Below, one piece after another: positions 43,058-52,680 of a stretch of DNA of 64,000 nucleotides. The notes below the pieces were generated by a model, which made no database searches, had not been told where the DNA came from, and saw only the letters and a list, made by a program, of their open reading frames with translations. Positions within the stretch are counted from its first letter, which is position 1. Each line of letters opens with the position of its first letter. Source of the DNA: Saprospirales bacterium (GTDB lineage: Bacteria; Bacteroidota; Bacteroidia; Chitinophagales; Saprospiraceae); the NCBI GenBank assembly GCA_007695145.1, contig REEI01000094.1, positions 1-64,000 on the forward strand, given 5' to 3'. The position numbers were made by a program, and so were the translations under genes.

Positions 43058-43744
43058 TTACTCAGTTGGTTCTTGCAATAAATCCAGGAATTCCATACTT
43101 GTGCGCTCCATTTTAAAAACTACCTTTTCTACATTGGCAACGAGTATGTTATAACCAATAAACGCCAAAATGCCGATAAAAAGTCCAACTGCTGTGGTAA
43201 TAAGAGCCTGATAGATACCTCCCGCCAGTACATCAGGAGTTACATTTTGTTCAGTAGCCATTCGGTAAAATGCAATGATCATACCTGTTACCGTTCCAAA
43301 AAAGCCAATCATCGGGGCAGCACCGGCAATACTGGCAAGGGTCGAAAGGTTTTTCTCCAATTTGAACACCTCCAAATTACCGACGTTTTCAACTGCCGCG
43401 TTGATATCCCGCATGGGCTTACCAATTCTCATCAATCCCTTTTCAATCATCCGGGATGCAGGTGAATCATTGGTCTGACAAAGCAACTTTGCTTCTTTTA
43501 TGTTTCCAGATTGTACCCTGACTCTTATATTGTCAATAAAACTCTCATCTACCTTGCCTGCCCGCTGTATAGTAAAGTACCTCTCTACAAAAATATAGGC
43601 TGCAATTACAGAAAGTACCAGCAAAATAGCAACTATCGCAATTCCGAGGGGGCCTCCGAGTAAGATCAAATCAACCAAACTCTGGGTCTCTTCACCGTTT
43701 CCATTTGCAGGGTCCTGAATAAGGAAAATCATCAAGTTTTTCAT
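43058..43744 (-). CDS. exbB: MotA/TolQ/ExbB proton channel family protein
   Basis: ExbB forms the proton channel that powers TonB. Three membrane helices are visible: residues about 32-52, 135-160 and 175-200. The conserved segment AAPMIGFFGTVTGMIIAFYRM is followed by GGIYQALITTAVGLFIGILAFIGYN, both typical of the family. Length is 228 residues. It is the first gene of a four-gene unit with two exbD genes and tonB. Confidence 0.92.
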   Translation of the reverse strand: MKNLMIFLIQDPANGNGEETQSLVDLILLGGPLGIAIVAILLVLSVIAAYIFVERYFTIQRAGKVDESFIDNIRVRVQSGNIKEAKLLCQTNDSPASRMIEKGLMRIGKPMRDINAAVENVGNLEVFKLEKNLSTLASIAGAAPMIGFFGTVTGMIIAFYRMATEQNVTPDVLAGGIYQALITTAVGLFIGILAFIGYNILVANVEKVVFKMERTSMEFLDLLQEPTE

Positions 43745-43998
43745 AAGGTCTTTTTATTCATAATATTTTAAGGAACAATATTAACAAGTGCGAAGATATT
43801 AAAATATTCGTTAATCTGTAATTATTATATCTTTAACAATTTCGAGCATTATTTTAAGTCCTCAAAAATCAGTTCACCTGCTTTATTTTTTGGGGAATTC
43901 ATCTATAAAAACAATTTCAGGTAAAAAATTTTTTATAACTTGGTGGGTAGTTTTTAATCAATATGTTGCTTTAAACGATTTCAACCTGAAAGAATAGT

Positions 43999-46383
43999 AT
44001 GATAAGGATAAAAAAAATTGCAGTTTTGGGAAGTGGTGTAATGGGTTCTGCGCTCTCCTGTCACTTTGCCAATTGTGGGTTTGATGTACTTTTACTAGAT
44101 AGAGTGCTGCCTGAATTTTTGGAGAGCTCTAATCGCGAGGAAAGGAATAAAGTGGTTAATGACTCGCTTCAAGCAAGTATCCGATCCAGGCCGTCCCCAT
44201 TGTTCATCAAAAGTTTTGCCGGGCATATTCAAACAGGAAACTTCACTGATGACTTAAAGGAGATCGGAGGATGCGATTGGATTGTTGAGGCTGTAATAGA
44301 GGACCTTGAGATAAAAAGAGGACTGTTTGAAAAGGTTGAAAAGTATAGAAAGCCGGGTAGTTTAATAACTACCAATACCTCAGGTATTCCAATTGCAATG
44401 CTGGCCTCAGGCAGGTCTGAAGACTTCAAAAAGAACTTCCTCGGCACCCATTTTTTCAATCCTCCCCGATACCTAAGACTACTAGAGATTATCCCGGGCA
44501 AAGATACTGACCCTGAGGTAGTTGATTTCTTTATGCATTTCGGGGAGCGCTTACTTGGCAAAGAGACCGTACTTTGCAAAGACAGACCGGCATTCATCGC
44601 CAACCGTATCGGCGTCTTTGCAATGTCTGATATTTTTAGAATAACCCAAGATTTGAAGTTGGATATAAATACCGTTGACAAACTCACCGGACCCGCACTT
44701 GGAAGGCCCAAAACAGGCACCTTCAGACTTGGTGACCTCGTAGGGCTTGATGTTGCTGTAAAGGTATTGAAGGGGATGCGCGAAAACTGCCCGGAAGATA
44801 AAATGCTGAAAGAACTAAAAATACCTGATTACCTCAACTACCTGATAGAAAATCAGTATCTGGGAAATAAATCGGGTCAGGGTTTTTACAAAAAAACAGA
44901 TGAAAAGGACGAAAACGGCAAACGAGTAATCCTCTCTTTAAATCTTCAATCCAAAGAGTATGAAAAACCTTCAACCACTAAATTAGATAGTCTTATTTTT
45001 TCCAGGCAAACTGAATCAGATGAAAAAAGAATAAAGGGTTTTTTCAAAATGGAGGACAAGGGGGCCGAGTTGATAAAAAAGTCGCTGCTTCGCTTATTTG
45101 CTTACTCTGCTATGAGAATACCTGAAATATCTGATGACATTTACAGTGTAGATCAAGCTATGAAGACCGGATTTGGGTGGGGCTATGGCCCTTTTGAATA
45201 CTGGGATATAGTAGGTCTAAAAGACTCTATCTCAATGATAGAATCGCTTGGAATGGAACTACCTGATTGGATTCATCAATTGTCTGCGGCCGGACTCGAA
45301 AGTTTTTATAAAAAGGAGGGTGGCAAGCGATACTTTGTCGATTGGAATTCTGGAAATTACCTTGAAGTGCCGGGACAGGAATCCTTTATCTTACTGGATA
45401 ATTACCGCGAAAAAAGTCCGGTATATCAAAACGATGAGGTCACTTTGCACGATATAGGAGACGGGGTGTTGTGTCTGGAATTTCAATCAAAGAGCAATGC
45501 CATTGGCGAAGGGATACTGAATGGATTACTCCAATCTATACAAATTGCAGAAGATGATGGCTGGAAAGGGCTTGTTATCGGAAACAATTCCAGCAACTTT
45601 ACCGTGGGTGCAAATCTCATGTTAATTGGAATGATGGCATTCCAGCAACAGTGGGATGAACTCTACTTTGCGGTAAAAACCTTTCAGGAGGCGACCATGC
45701 GATGCAGATACTCATCTATTCCAGTTGTGGCAGCTACTCAGGGATTCACCTTTGGCGGCGGCTGTGAATTGATTATGCATTGTGATGCTACAGTTGCAGC
45801 AGCTGAGTCTTATATTGGGCTTGTAGAAGTGGGAGTCGGTCTACTTCCCGGGGGGGGTGGCACCAAAGAATTTGCAGTCAGGATTTCTGATTCATTTTTT
45901 GAAGGAGATGTAAAAGTACCTACTCTGGTAAAGTACTTTAAGACTATAGCGATGGGTGAAGTAGCCACATCAGCCGATGAGGCTTTCGAAAAAGGCTACT
46001 TGTTGAAGACCAAAGACAGGAGGGAGCTCAATGTGAGAAGAAATATTAGTGAGGCAAAAAAAGAGGTGTTGCGATTGGCTGAAACTTATGTGCAACCCAG
46101 ATTGAGAAAGGATATCACAGTACTTGGCAGAGGAGGACTGGGTACTCTTTACACTGCTACCAACGAAATATTTAAAGGGAGGTATGCCAGTGAGCACGAT
46201 GTAAAAATTGCCCATAAAATTGCCTGGGTACTCTGCGGTGGAGATTTGACCGGAGAGCAATTAGTGGACGAAAACTACCTAATTGACATAGAGCGGGAGG
46301 CATTTTTAAGTCTTTGCGGCGAGCCAAAAACCATGGAGCGCATTCAGTATATGCTCGAAAATCGAAAGCCGCTCAGAAACTAG
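43999..46383 (+). CDS. fadN: 3-hydroxyacyl-CoA dehydrogenase / enoyl-CoA hydratase, FadN type
   Basis: The protein carries out the second and third steps of fatty-acid beta-oxidation. The NAD-binding dehydrogenase comes first: IAVLGSGVMGSALSCHFANCG, ANRIGVF and FRLGDLVGLD (residues 1-420). The hydratase is C-terminal: ATQGFTFGGGCELIMHCD and VGLLPGGGGTKE (about 500-720). This order is the reverse of FadB/FadJ and matches the FadN branch; the 794-residue length fits too. The thiolase gene follows 85 bases downstream. The upstream neighbour exbB is divergent. Confidence 0.92.
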   Translation: MIRIKKIAVLGSGVMGSALSCHFANCGFDVLLLDRVLPEFLESSNREERNKVVNDSLQASIRSRPSPLFIKSFAGHIQTGNFTDDLKEIGGCDWIVEAVIEDLEIKRGLFEKVEKYRKPGSLITTNTSGIPIAMLASGRSEDFKKNFLGTHFFNPPRYLRLLEIIPGKDTDPEVVDFFMHFGERLLGKETVLCKDRPAFIANRIGVFAMSDIFRITQDLKLDINTVDKLTGPALGRPKTGTFRLGDLVGLDVAVKVLKGMRENCPEDKMLKELKIPDYLNYLIENQYLGNKSGQGFYKKTDEKDENGKRVILSLNLQSKEYEKPSTTKLDSLIFSRQTESDEKRIKGFFKMEDKGAELIKKSLLRLFAYSAMRIPEISDDIYSVDQAMKTGFGWGYGPFEYWDIVGLKDSISMIESLGMELPDWIHQLSAAGLESFYKKEGGKRYFVDWNSGNYLEVPGQESFILLDNYREKSPVYQNDEVTLHDIGDGVLCLEFQSKSNAIGEGILNGLLQSIQIAEDDGWKGLVIGNNSSNFTVGANLMLIGMMAFQQQWDELYFAVKTFQEATMRCRYSSIPVVAATQGFTFGGGCELIMHCDATVAAAESYIGLVEVGVGLLPGGGGTKEFAVRISDSFFEGDVKVPTLVKYFKTIAMGEVATSADEAFEKGYLLKTKDRRELNVRRNISEAKKEVLRLAETYVQPRLRKDITVLGRGGLGTLYTATNEIFKGRYASEHDVKIAHKIAWVLCGGDLTGEQLVDENYLIDIEREAFLSLCGEPKTMERIQYMLENRKPLRN

Positions 46384-46468
46384 GGATGGGTCAGCTCAGG
46401 AGATTGGTTAATCAATTTTAAGACATTAAAAAATTGCAGGCGAATACGACCTGCCAAAAACATAAAAA

Positions 46469-47641
46469 ATGAGAGAAGCATTTATTGTAGCCGCCAATAG
46501 ATCAGCAGTAGGCAAAGCTAAAAGAGGCGGTTTTGCAAACTTCAGGTCAGACGATCTGGCTGTGGAAGTCATCAAAGGCCTGCTTTCAGGCTTCCCGGAA
46601 TTTGACCACAACGCCATCGATGATGTGATCGTAGGCTGTGCCAACCCTGAGGGAGAGCAGGGGTTGCAGATTGGCAGACAAATCGCCCTAAGAGCCATCG
46701 GAAAACAAGTCCCGGGCATAACTATCAACAGATATTGTGCCTCAGGTCTTGAAAGTATCGCTATCGCATCTGCAAAAATCAGGGCGGGCATGGGAGATAT
46801 ATACCTTGCAGGCGGTGCCGAAAGCATGAGCATGATTCCAATGACCGGATACAAACTCGCACCCAATTACAATGTTGCAAAAGATACGCCGGACTATATT
46901 ATCAGCATGGGACTGACTGCTGAAGCCGTTTCCCAAAAGTACAAAGTTTCGCGCGAGGACCAGGACGAATTTGCGTATCAGTCTCACATGAAAGCTGCAA
47001 ATGCATTGGAAAAGAAATACTTTGCATCTGAAATCATTCCTATTAGAGTTCCCAGGGTGGTGGTTGAGTCGGGAAAGCGAAAGGAAGAGACATATTCTGT
47101 AGATTCCGATGAAGGTGTGAGGAGTGACACTAGTATCAAAGCGCTTTCCAGATTGAGACCGGTCTTTGCAAACCGGGGAAGCGTTACAGCGGGAAACTCA
47201 TCTCAAACCTCAGACGGTGCAGCTTTCGTTTTGGTAATGAGTGAGGAAAAGGTCAGGGAATATGGATTTGAGCCCATAGGAAGATTGGTATCATGTACAG
47301 TGGCCGGAGTAGATCCCCTTTACATGGGAATTGGACCTTGTGCTGCCATACCTGGAGCTCTTAAAAGAGCAAATCTCAAATTAGAGGACATTGATCTGAT
47401 TGAACTAAATGAGGCCTTTGCTGCTCAGTCAATTGCTGTTATAAGAGAAGCCAATCTCAATCCCGAAATCGTCAATGTAAACGGTGGTGCAATCGCACTG
47501 GGCCATCCTTTGGGGTGTACCGGGGCCAAGCTAAGCACGCAGATATTGAATGAACTCCAACGAAGGAATAAAAAATACGGCATGGTCACGGCCTGTGTTG
47601 GGGGAGGACAGGGGATAGCCGGCATAATTGAGCGATTCTAA
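46469..47641 (+). CDS. fadA: Acetyl-CoA acyltransferase (thiolase)
   Basis: Thiolase cleaves 3-ketoacyl-CoA to acetyl-CoA and a shortened acyl-CoA. The nucleophilic cysteine is in INRYCASGLESIAIA, the His in GGAIALGHPLGCTGAK and the second Cys in MVTACVGGGQG. Length is 390 residues. With fadN it makes a near-complete beta-oxidation pair; an acyl-CoA dehydrogenase (fadE) is not in the window. It converges on dnaK. Confidence 0.93.
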   Translation: MREAFIVAANRSAVGKAKRGGFANFRSDDLAVEVIKGLLSGFPEFDHNAIDDVIVGCANPEGEQGLQIGRQIALRAIGKQVPGITINRYCASGLESIAIASAKIRAGMGDIYLAGGAESMSMIPMTGYKLAPNYNVAKDTPDYIISMGLTAEAVSQKYKVSREDQDEFAYQSHMKAANALEKKYFASEIIPIRVPRVVVESGKRKEETYSVDSDEGVRSDTSIKALSRLRPVFANRGSVTAGNSSQTSDGAAFVLVMSEEKVREYGFEPIGRLVSCTVAGVDPLYMGIGPCAAIPGALKRANLKLEDIDLIELNEAFAAQSIAVIREANLNPEIVNVNGGAIALGHPLGCTGAKLSTQILNELQRRNKKYGMVTACVGGGQGIAGIIERF

Positions 47642-47727
47642 ATCGTATTTCTCTTGATTGGGTTCTTCAAGGGGGCAGCGAGTTAAGGCACCACCTGTGC
47701 CCTTAGATTCAACTTCTTTTGCCCAAT

Positions 47728-47753
47728 TAAAAAGGGGAGCAAATTGCTCCCCC
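47728..47753 (-). terminator. Intrinsic terminator of dnaK
   Basis: The arms GGGGAGC (47734..47740) and GCTCCCC (47746..47752) enclose AAATT. Read on the minus strand the stem is followed by TTTTT, placing it as the terminator of dnaK. In the plus direction no T-run follows, so it probably does little for fadA. Confidence 0.85.
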
Positions 47754-47817
47754 TGACTCTTTATCTACTTGCTTCAATGCTACAGGAAGCAAACAGCATT
47801 CAATTCTTTATAAAATA

Positions 47818-49755
47818 CTATTTATTGTCCTTGTTGTCATTCACCTCTTCAAATTCTACATCCGTCACATCGTCTCCATCAGCAGTGCTGGTTGAATCTT
47901 CTGCTCCTGTATTTTCAGTTGTTCCAGCACCATTTGGATCAGCCTGAGCTTGTTGTGAAGCCTGATAGATATCCTGACTTGCAGCATTCCAGGCTGCATT
48001 CAATTTTTCCATAGCGGCATCAATCTTAGCAACGTCCTGAGACTGATGAGCTTCTTTCAGCTCTGCTGCAGCAGTTTCAATTGCAGACTTTTTATCAGCC
48101 GGTATTTTATCGCCGTATTCTTTCAATTGTTTCTCAGTCTGGAATACCAAAGTATCTGCAGCATTGAGTTTTTCAACCCGCTCTTTGGCCAGCTTATCTG
48201 ATTCCGCATTGGCTTTCGCCTCTGCTTTCATTTTCTCAATTTCCTCTTTGCTAAGGCCAGTTGAAGCTTCGATTCGTATTTTCTGTTCCTTATTGGTGCC
48301 CTTGTCCTTAGCACTCACATTCAATATACCATTGGCGTCCATATCAAAAGTCACTTCAATCTGAGGAACACCGCGCGGAGCAGCTGGAATTCCATCCAGT
48401 ATAAACCGCCCTACTGTTCTATTGTCCTTGGCCATGGGGCGCTCTCCCTGAAGGATATGGATTTCAACACTTGGCTGATTGTCCCCGGCAGTTGAATAGA
48501 GCTTTGACTTCTTGGTTGGAATCGTTGAATTGGATTCAATAACTACATCGTAAACTCCACCCATAGTTTCAATTCCAAGAGAGAGGGGCGTAACATCCAG
48601 TAACAATACGTCCTGCACATCGCCACTGAGCACTCCTCCCTGAATGGCAGCTCCAATTGCAACTACCTCATCCGGATTAACAGTTTTGTTGGCTTTCCTT
48701 CCAAAAAATTCCTCTACAGCAGCCTGTATCCTGGGAATTCTTGTAGAACCACCTACCAAAATCACCTCATCGATATCACTTTTTGACAGTCCGGCATCTT
48801 TGAGAGCTGCTTCACATGGTTTTAAAGTTCTCTCAACCAGATGATCCGAAAGTTGCTCAAACTTTGATCTGGTAATCTTTAGTACAAGGTGCTTGGGCAC
48901 TCCATCCACAGCTGTGACATAGGGAAGGTTTACCTCAGTTTCTGAAGAGGATGATAGTTCAATCTTAGCCTTTTCTGCAGCATCTTTAAGGCGCTGAAGA
49001 GCCATCGGATCTTTTCTGAGGTCAATATTTTCTTGCTCTTTGAAGGTGTCGGCCATATAGTTGATCAATACCCGGTCAAAATCGTCACCCCCTAAATGAG
49101 TATCACCGTTGGTTGATTTCACTTCAAAGACACCATCCCCCAATTCAAGTATTGAAATATCAAAAGTTCCCCCTCCGAGGTCATATACTGCAACAGTTTT
49201 ATCTTCACCCTTTTTATCCAAACCATAAGCCAGGGCAGCTGCAGTGGGCTCATTGATTATACGCCTAACTTTAAGACCTGCAATTTCGCCTGCCTCTTTA
49301 GTCGCCTGACGCTGAGAATCATTAAAGTAAGCAGGTACTGTAACAACCGCCTCAGTAACCTCTTGTCCTAGAAAGTCTTCAGCCACTTTTTTCATCTTCT
49401 GAAGTATCATGGCTGAAATTTCCTGGGGAGTGTAGTTGCGATCATCGATTTCAACCCTTACCGTATCATTCTCACCTTTGATTATTTTGTACGGGACGTT
49501 CTCAATTTCCTCAGCCATCTCATTGAATCTGGCTCCCATAAATCGCTTGATGGATGCCACTGTTCTCTGAGGATTTGTAATGGCCTGACGCTTGGCAGGG
49601 TCACCAATTTTTCTGTCTCCGTTATCCATAAATGCCACTATAGATGGCGTTGTTCTCCTTCCTTCGTCATTGGAAATAACCTGTGGCTCATTTCCCTCCA
49701 TTACTGCCACGCAGGAGTTGGTTGTTCCCAAGTCAATACCGATTATTTTACCCAT
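47818..49755 (-). CDS. dnaK: Chaperone protein DnaK
   Basis: DnaK is the Hsp70 chaperone. The N-terminal ATPase starts [18 protein letters not shown] and contains [16 protein letters not shown] and [11 protein letters not shown]. The linker [16 protein letters not shown] leads to the substrate-binding domain and helical lid. The C-terminus is acidic and ends [12 protein letters not shown]. Length is 645 residues, with no truncation. No dnaJ or grpE gene is adjacent. Confidence 0.97.
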   Translation of the reverse strand: MGKIIGIDLGTTNSCVAVMEGNEPQVISNDEGRRTTPSIVAFMDNGDRKIGDPAKRQAITNPQRTVASIKRFMGARFNEMAEEIENVPYKIIKGENDTVRVEIDDRNYTPQEISAMILQKMKKVAEDFLGQEVTEAVVTVPAYFNDSQRQATKEAGEIAGLKVRRIINEPTAAALAYGLDKKGEDKTVAVYDLGGGTFDISILELGDGVFEVKSTNGDTHLGGDDFDRVLINYMADTFKEQENIDLRKDPMALQRLKDAAEKAKIELSSSSETEVNLPYVTAVDGVPKHLVLKITRSKFEQLSDHLVERTLKPCEAALKDAGLSKSDIDEVILVGGSTRIPRIQAAVEEFFGRKANKTVNPDEVVAIGAAIQGGVLSGDVQDVLLLDVTPLSLGIETMGGVYDVVIESNSTIPTKKSKLYSTAGDNQPSVEIHILQGERPMAKDNRTVGRFILDGIPAAPRGVPQIEVTFDMDANGILNVSAKDKGTNKEQKIRIEASTGLSKEEIEKMKAEAKANAESDKLAKERVEKLNAADTLVFQTEKQLKEYGDKIPADKKSAIETAAAELKEAHQSQDVAKIDAAMEKLNAAWNAASQDIYQASQQAQADPNGAGTTENTGAEDSTSTADGDDVTDVEFEEVNDNKDNK

Positions 49756-49800
49756 AATGATAAATTTTTAGATTTTTTATTCATTATGGATCAACCTTTG

Positions 49801-49822
49801 TGCCATTGACATTATACTGCCA
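49801..49822 (-). promoter_or_regulatory. Repeated TGnCA element upstream of dnaK
   Basis: Read on the minus strand the element is TGGCA, 6 bases, TGTCA, 1 base, TGGCA, located 46 bases before the dnaK ATG. It might be a stress-regulator site. No database motif could be checked, so this is an observation of repeated pentamers near a stress gene and no more. Confidence 0.3.
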
Positions 49823-49878
49823 AAATGGACAAAAAAGGCTTCTTAAAAAGAAACAGGTACTGACAATTAGACAGATTT

Positions 49879-50859
49879 CTATCGAATAAAGTTAAGATTG
49901 GCAGTTGTACTCCCCATTGTAAGGCTATCGAGGGCACGGGTGGTAAGATTGTAGCCGCGAATAAGCTCAAAATTAGTAGAGCTAAATACTCCGAGACCTC
50001 CATCTATATTGGTATAAAGGGGCAATTCATTAGAAGAAGTAATTCCGAGATTGGCGCGCCCGACATCTATATAATTGGCAAGCTCTTCTCCAACTGCATC
50101 CAGCCTTAAATCTATGGAATTAAATCGTCTCTGTGCAGAGGGGTCCTCGGGCACCACAGATCTCACAAATTGAAGGAACTCCTCTCCTCTCACGCTGAAA
50201 TTATTATTTGTTGTTCTGCTGGTCATCGTCCAGGTAGCCTGCCGGGCTTCAAATTCATTACCGGTTGCAGGAGACCTCTCCAGATAATTAAAGATCAACC
50301 TTAGGCTGTAAAATGAAGCTTCCGGATTCTCTGCCCATAAAAACCTGGCCAAAGAAATTCCCTGCAGGTTCAGGGAAGTACCCGACTGTGGAGACCTCCA
50401 GTCTATATCTCTCAATACCGGAGAAAACGAGGATGCCATCAGCGAATCATTGATATCTCTCACCTCAATTCTGTATATTTCCCCACCGCTCAAAACCAGG
50501 CTGTCCGATGAAATCGTGTATAAAAAATTGGGGTCGGAGGGGAACACCCCCTCTTCTCTGGGAAGACCGATATCCGCAGCATTAATCCTCTCTAAAGTAA
50601 AGCGGTCTCCTGTGGACTCTCTGATTAATTCCACTATTGCATTCTCATAGAAAATGGAATCCGGTTCATTGGCTACCAAAAATGCGGAGCGGGTTTCATC
50701 TAGAAAAGCCCTTTCTAAGCGAATATACTGATTTTCCTCCGCTTTGGAAAGGAGTCCGAAGACTACAGGTATATTTTCTCTCTCAGTGAAAAGGTCAAAA
50801 TCATTGGAGCAGGCGATCAGTGTCGCAAGGAAGAAGAAAAGGGCTAATCTGTAAATCAT
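49879..50859 (-). CDS. Lipoprotein resembling DUF4249-type proteins
   Basis: A lipoprotein signal peptide ends LATLIAC with Cys near residue 18. The mature part begins with IPVVFGLLSKAEENQYIRLERAFLD, and its beta-rich pattern resembles the DUF4249-type lipoproteins of Bacteroidota, which often pair with TonB-dependent receptors; none is adjacent here. It ends with NELPLYTNIDGGLGVFSS and a short tail. I chose ATG at 50859, where the signal peptide starts; the frame is open to 50889. Function unknown. Confidence 0.6.
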   Translation of the reverse strand: MIYRLALFFFLATLIACSNDFDLFTERENIPVVFGLLSKAEENQYIRLERAFLDETRSAFLVANEPDSIFYENAIVELIRESTGDRFTLERINAADIGLPREEGVFPSDPNFLYTISSDSLVLSGGEIYRIEVRDINDSLMASSFSPVLRDIDWRSPQSGTSLNLQGISLARFLWAENPEASFYSLRLIFNYLERSPATGNEFEARQATWTMTSRTTNNNFSVRGEEFLQFVRSVVPEDPSAQRRFNSIDLRLDAVGEELANYIDVGRANLGITSSNELPLYTNIDGGLGVFSSTNFELIRGYNLTTRALDSLTMGSTTANLNFIR

Positions 50860-50957
50860 AGAATTGGATATAAGATCATTCAAAGACAACGCTAATGTAA
50901 AGCGGGGATTTCAATGATGGACAGTATAAAGTTATAAAAAACTCTTAAATACTCATT

Positions 50958-51515
50958 CTAGTCCGATTGGGATGGCCGCGGATTGAATTTAATAATGGAA
51001 ATCGCCCCGGCTATGAGCGCAAAAAATATGATCCAAAGAACATAAGCAGGAACAGCCTCAGTAAAATGCAAAAAGCCAATGCTTGTGAACCCAAAAAAGA
51101 ACATCATGCTCATGGCTATACCGCGGGCTTTTCTGGTAAACGGTCTTTTTCCGTCAATAATCTCCATTGAGGGGCCAAACATCTTATTTCGAAGCAGTTT
51201 GTCTTCAAGCCAGGGGCAACTCTTGGAAAAACTCCAGGCGGCAATAATGACGAATATGGTTGTGGGCAAACCCGGAACTATAGTGCCCAGTGCTCCAAGC
51301 CCCACGCAAATGAGTCCGAGACCAGCGAGTAACCAACGCTTAAAATCTTTGGGTCTCCAACTCAAATCCCGCACTTCTTTTGAATCGTCTGCAATGGTAC
51401 CGACCGGACAGACTCCTACCCCATCAGTTCGATCCGGATCAGAGTAATCCAGGCGACCTTTTAATGCTTGTCTATTTGTTTTGCTTTCAGTCTTTTGATA
51501 TTCCTCCTTCATCAT
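50958..51515 (-). CDS. DUF454 (YbaN-type) inner membrane protein
   Basis: The DUF454 core runs from residue 60: GLGLICVGLGALGTIVPGLPTTIFVIIAAWSFSKS, then LLRNKMFGPSME. Three or four membrane helices are visible. An unusual N-terminal extension of about 55 polar residues precedes it. The start at 51515 lies inside the 3' end of the upstream gene by 29 bases; a start further in would remove the extension and the overlap. Function of the family is unknown. Confidence 0.8.
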   Translation of the reverse strand: MMKEEYQKTESKTNRQALKGRLDYSDPDRTDGVGVCPVGTIADDSKEVRDLSWRPKDFKRWLLAGLGLICVGLGALGTIVPGLPTTIFVIIAAWSFSKSCPWLEDKLLRNKMFGPSMEIIDGKRPFTRKARGIAMSMMFFFGFTSIGFLHFTEAVPAYVLWIIFFALIAGAISIIKFNPRPSQSD

Positions 51516-52629
51516 CCCATTCAGCTATAAATACATTGATATCGCGTGTACCCTCAGCATTATTCCTTGATGAGGAAAACACGAGGTATTTTCCGTTGTG
51601 TGAAAACATAGGAAAGGACTCAAATGTTTCACCAAAAGTAATTTGCTCCAAGCCGGTACCATCTACATTGATCATAAACAAGTTAAAGGGATGGCCCCTT
51701 TCAGTATGGTGGTTAGAGGAAAAAATAATCTTCTCTCCCGAGGGATGAAAAAACGGCGCCCAATTAGCCCCTCCCAGTCGGGTGACCTGTCTCAAGTTTG
51801 ATCCATCTGCATCCACTACAAATATTTCCATTTTCGTTGGTTGTACCAAATCCTCTCCCAATAGCTCCTTGTATTCCTCAACCTCCTCATCCGTAGTAAA
51901 GGCGGATCCTCTGAAAACAATCTGAGAGCCATCGGGGGAGAAAAAGGCACCTCCCTGATATCCGCGCTCAGTTGTTATTTGCCGTAAATCACTACCATCT
52001 ATATTCATAGTGTACAGATTCAGGTCTCCTGTTTCCCTTCGAAGTGAAGTGAAAACAATTTTGTCTCCTTTAGGAGATACAGTTGCCTCTGCATCATAGC
52101 CAACATTATCGGTGAGCTGACTAACCAAATTACCTTCCAAATCAGCCACAAAAATATCGAATGTTCTGTAAATCGGCCAACTGTAGCGTCCGCCAACCCT
52201 TCTTTCAGGTTCAGGAGGACAGGGAGCACCTCCGAGGTGGGTCGAGGAATACAATATGAGCGAATCACCTGGCAAAAAATAAGCACAGGTTGTTCTTCCC
52301 AGACCGGTGCTTACTCTTCTGGGCATTTTTTCATTGGAGTATGTTTCGTCAAGCTCCATTAAAAAAATCTGATCGCATTGCACATCCCAGGCATCATTTT
52401 TTGCCTGAAAAACAAGCCGGCTGTCATCGTAGCTAAAGTAAGCCTCCGCATTAGCTCCGCCAAAGGTCATTTGATGGAGACTTTTAAAGTACTTTTCATC
52501 TTCGTGTATATGTTCATTGGCATTGGCTTGCCATGGCGGACCCTCTTTTGTTTCTGAAACTTCATATCTCTCGGTTGAAAAGGTCATTGCGAATAATGAC
52601 AGAAATAAAACACTGAACTTAAAGAGCAT
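51487..52629 (-). CDS. Secreted TolB-like PD40 beta-propeller protein
   Basis: A signal peptide of about 18 residues is followed by WD40-like PD40 repeats, seen as recurring patterns such as SPKGDKIVFTSLR, SPDGSQIVFRGSA, HPSGEKIIFSSNHH and SHNGKYLVFSSSR, each followed by a DxNLYxMNxDGSxLRQIT stretch. Five or six blades can be counted. Such proteins bind peptides or glycans outside the cytoplasm; the partner is unknown. It is divergent from the M28 peptidase gene and overlaps the DUF454 gene. Confidence 0.8.
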   Translation of the reverse strand: MLFKFSVLFLSLFAMTFSTERYEVSETKEGPPWQANANEHIHEDEKYFKSLHQMTFGGANAEAYFSYDDSRLVFQAKNDAWDVQCDQIFLMELDETYSNEKMPRRVSTGLGRTTCAYFLPGDSLILYSSTHLGGAPCPPEPERRVGGRYSWPIYRTFDIFVADLEGNLVSQLTDNVGYDAEATVSPKGDKIVFTSLRRETGDLNLYTMNIDGSDLRQITTERGYQGGAFFSPDGSQIVFRGSAFTTDEEVEEYKELLGEDLVQPTKMEIFVVDADGSNLRQVTRLGGANWAPFFHPSGEKIIFSSNHHTERGHPFNLFMINVDGTGLEQITFGETFESFPMFSHNGKYLVFSSSRNNAEGTRDINVFIAEWDDEGGISKD

Positions 52630-52680
52630 AATCGTAATTTTGCCGTAAATTTATATCCTTTGACGACAAAAAACACAATA

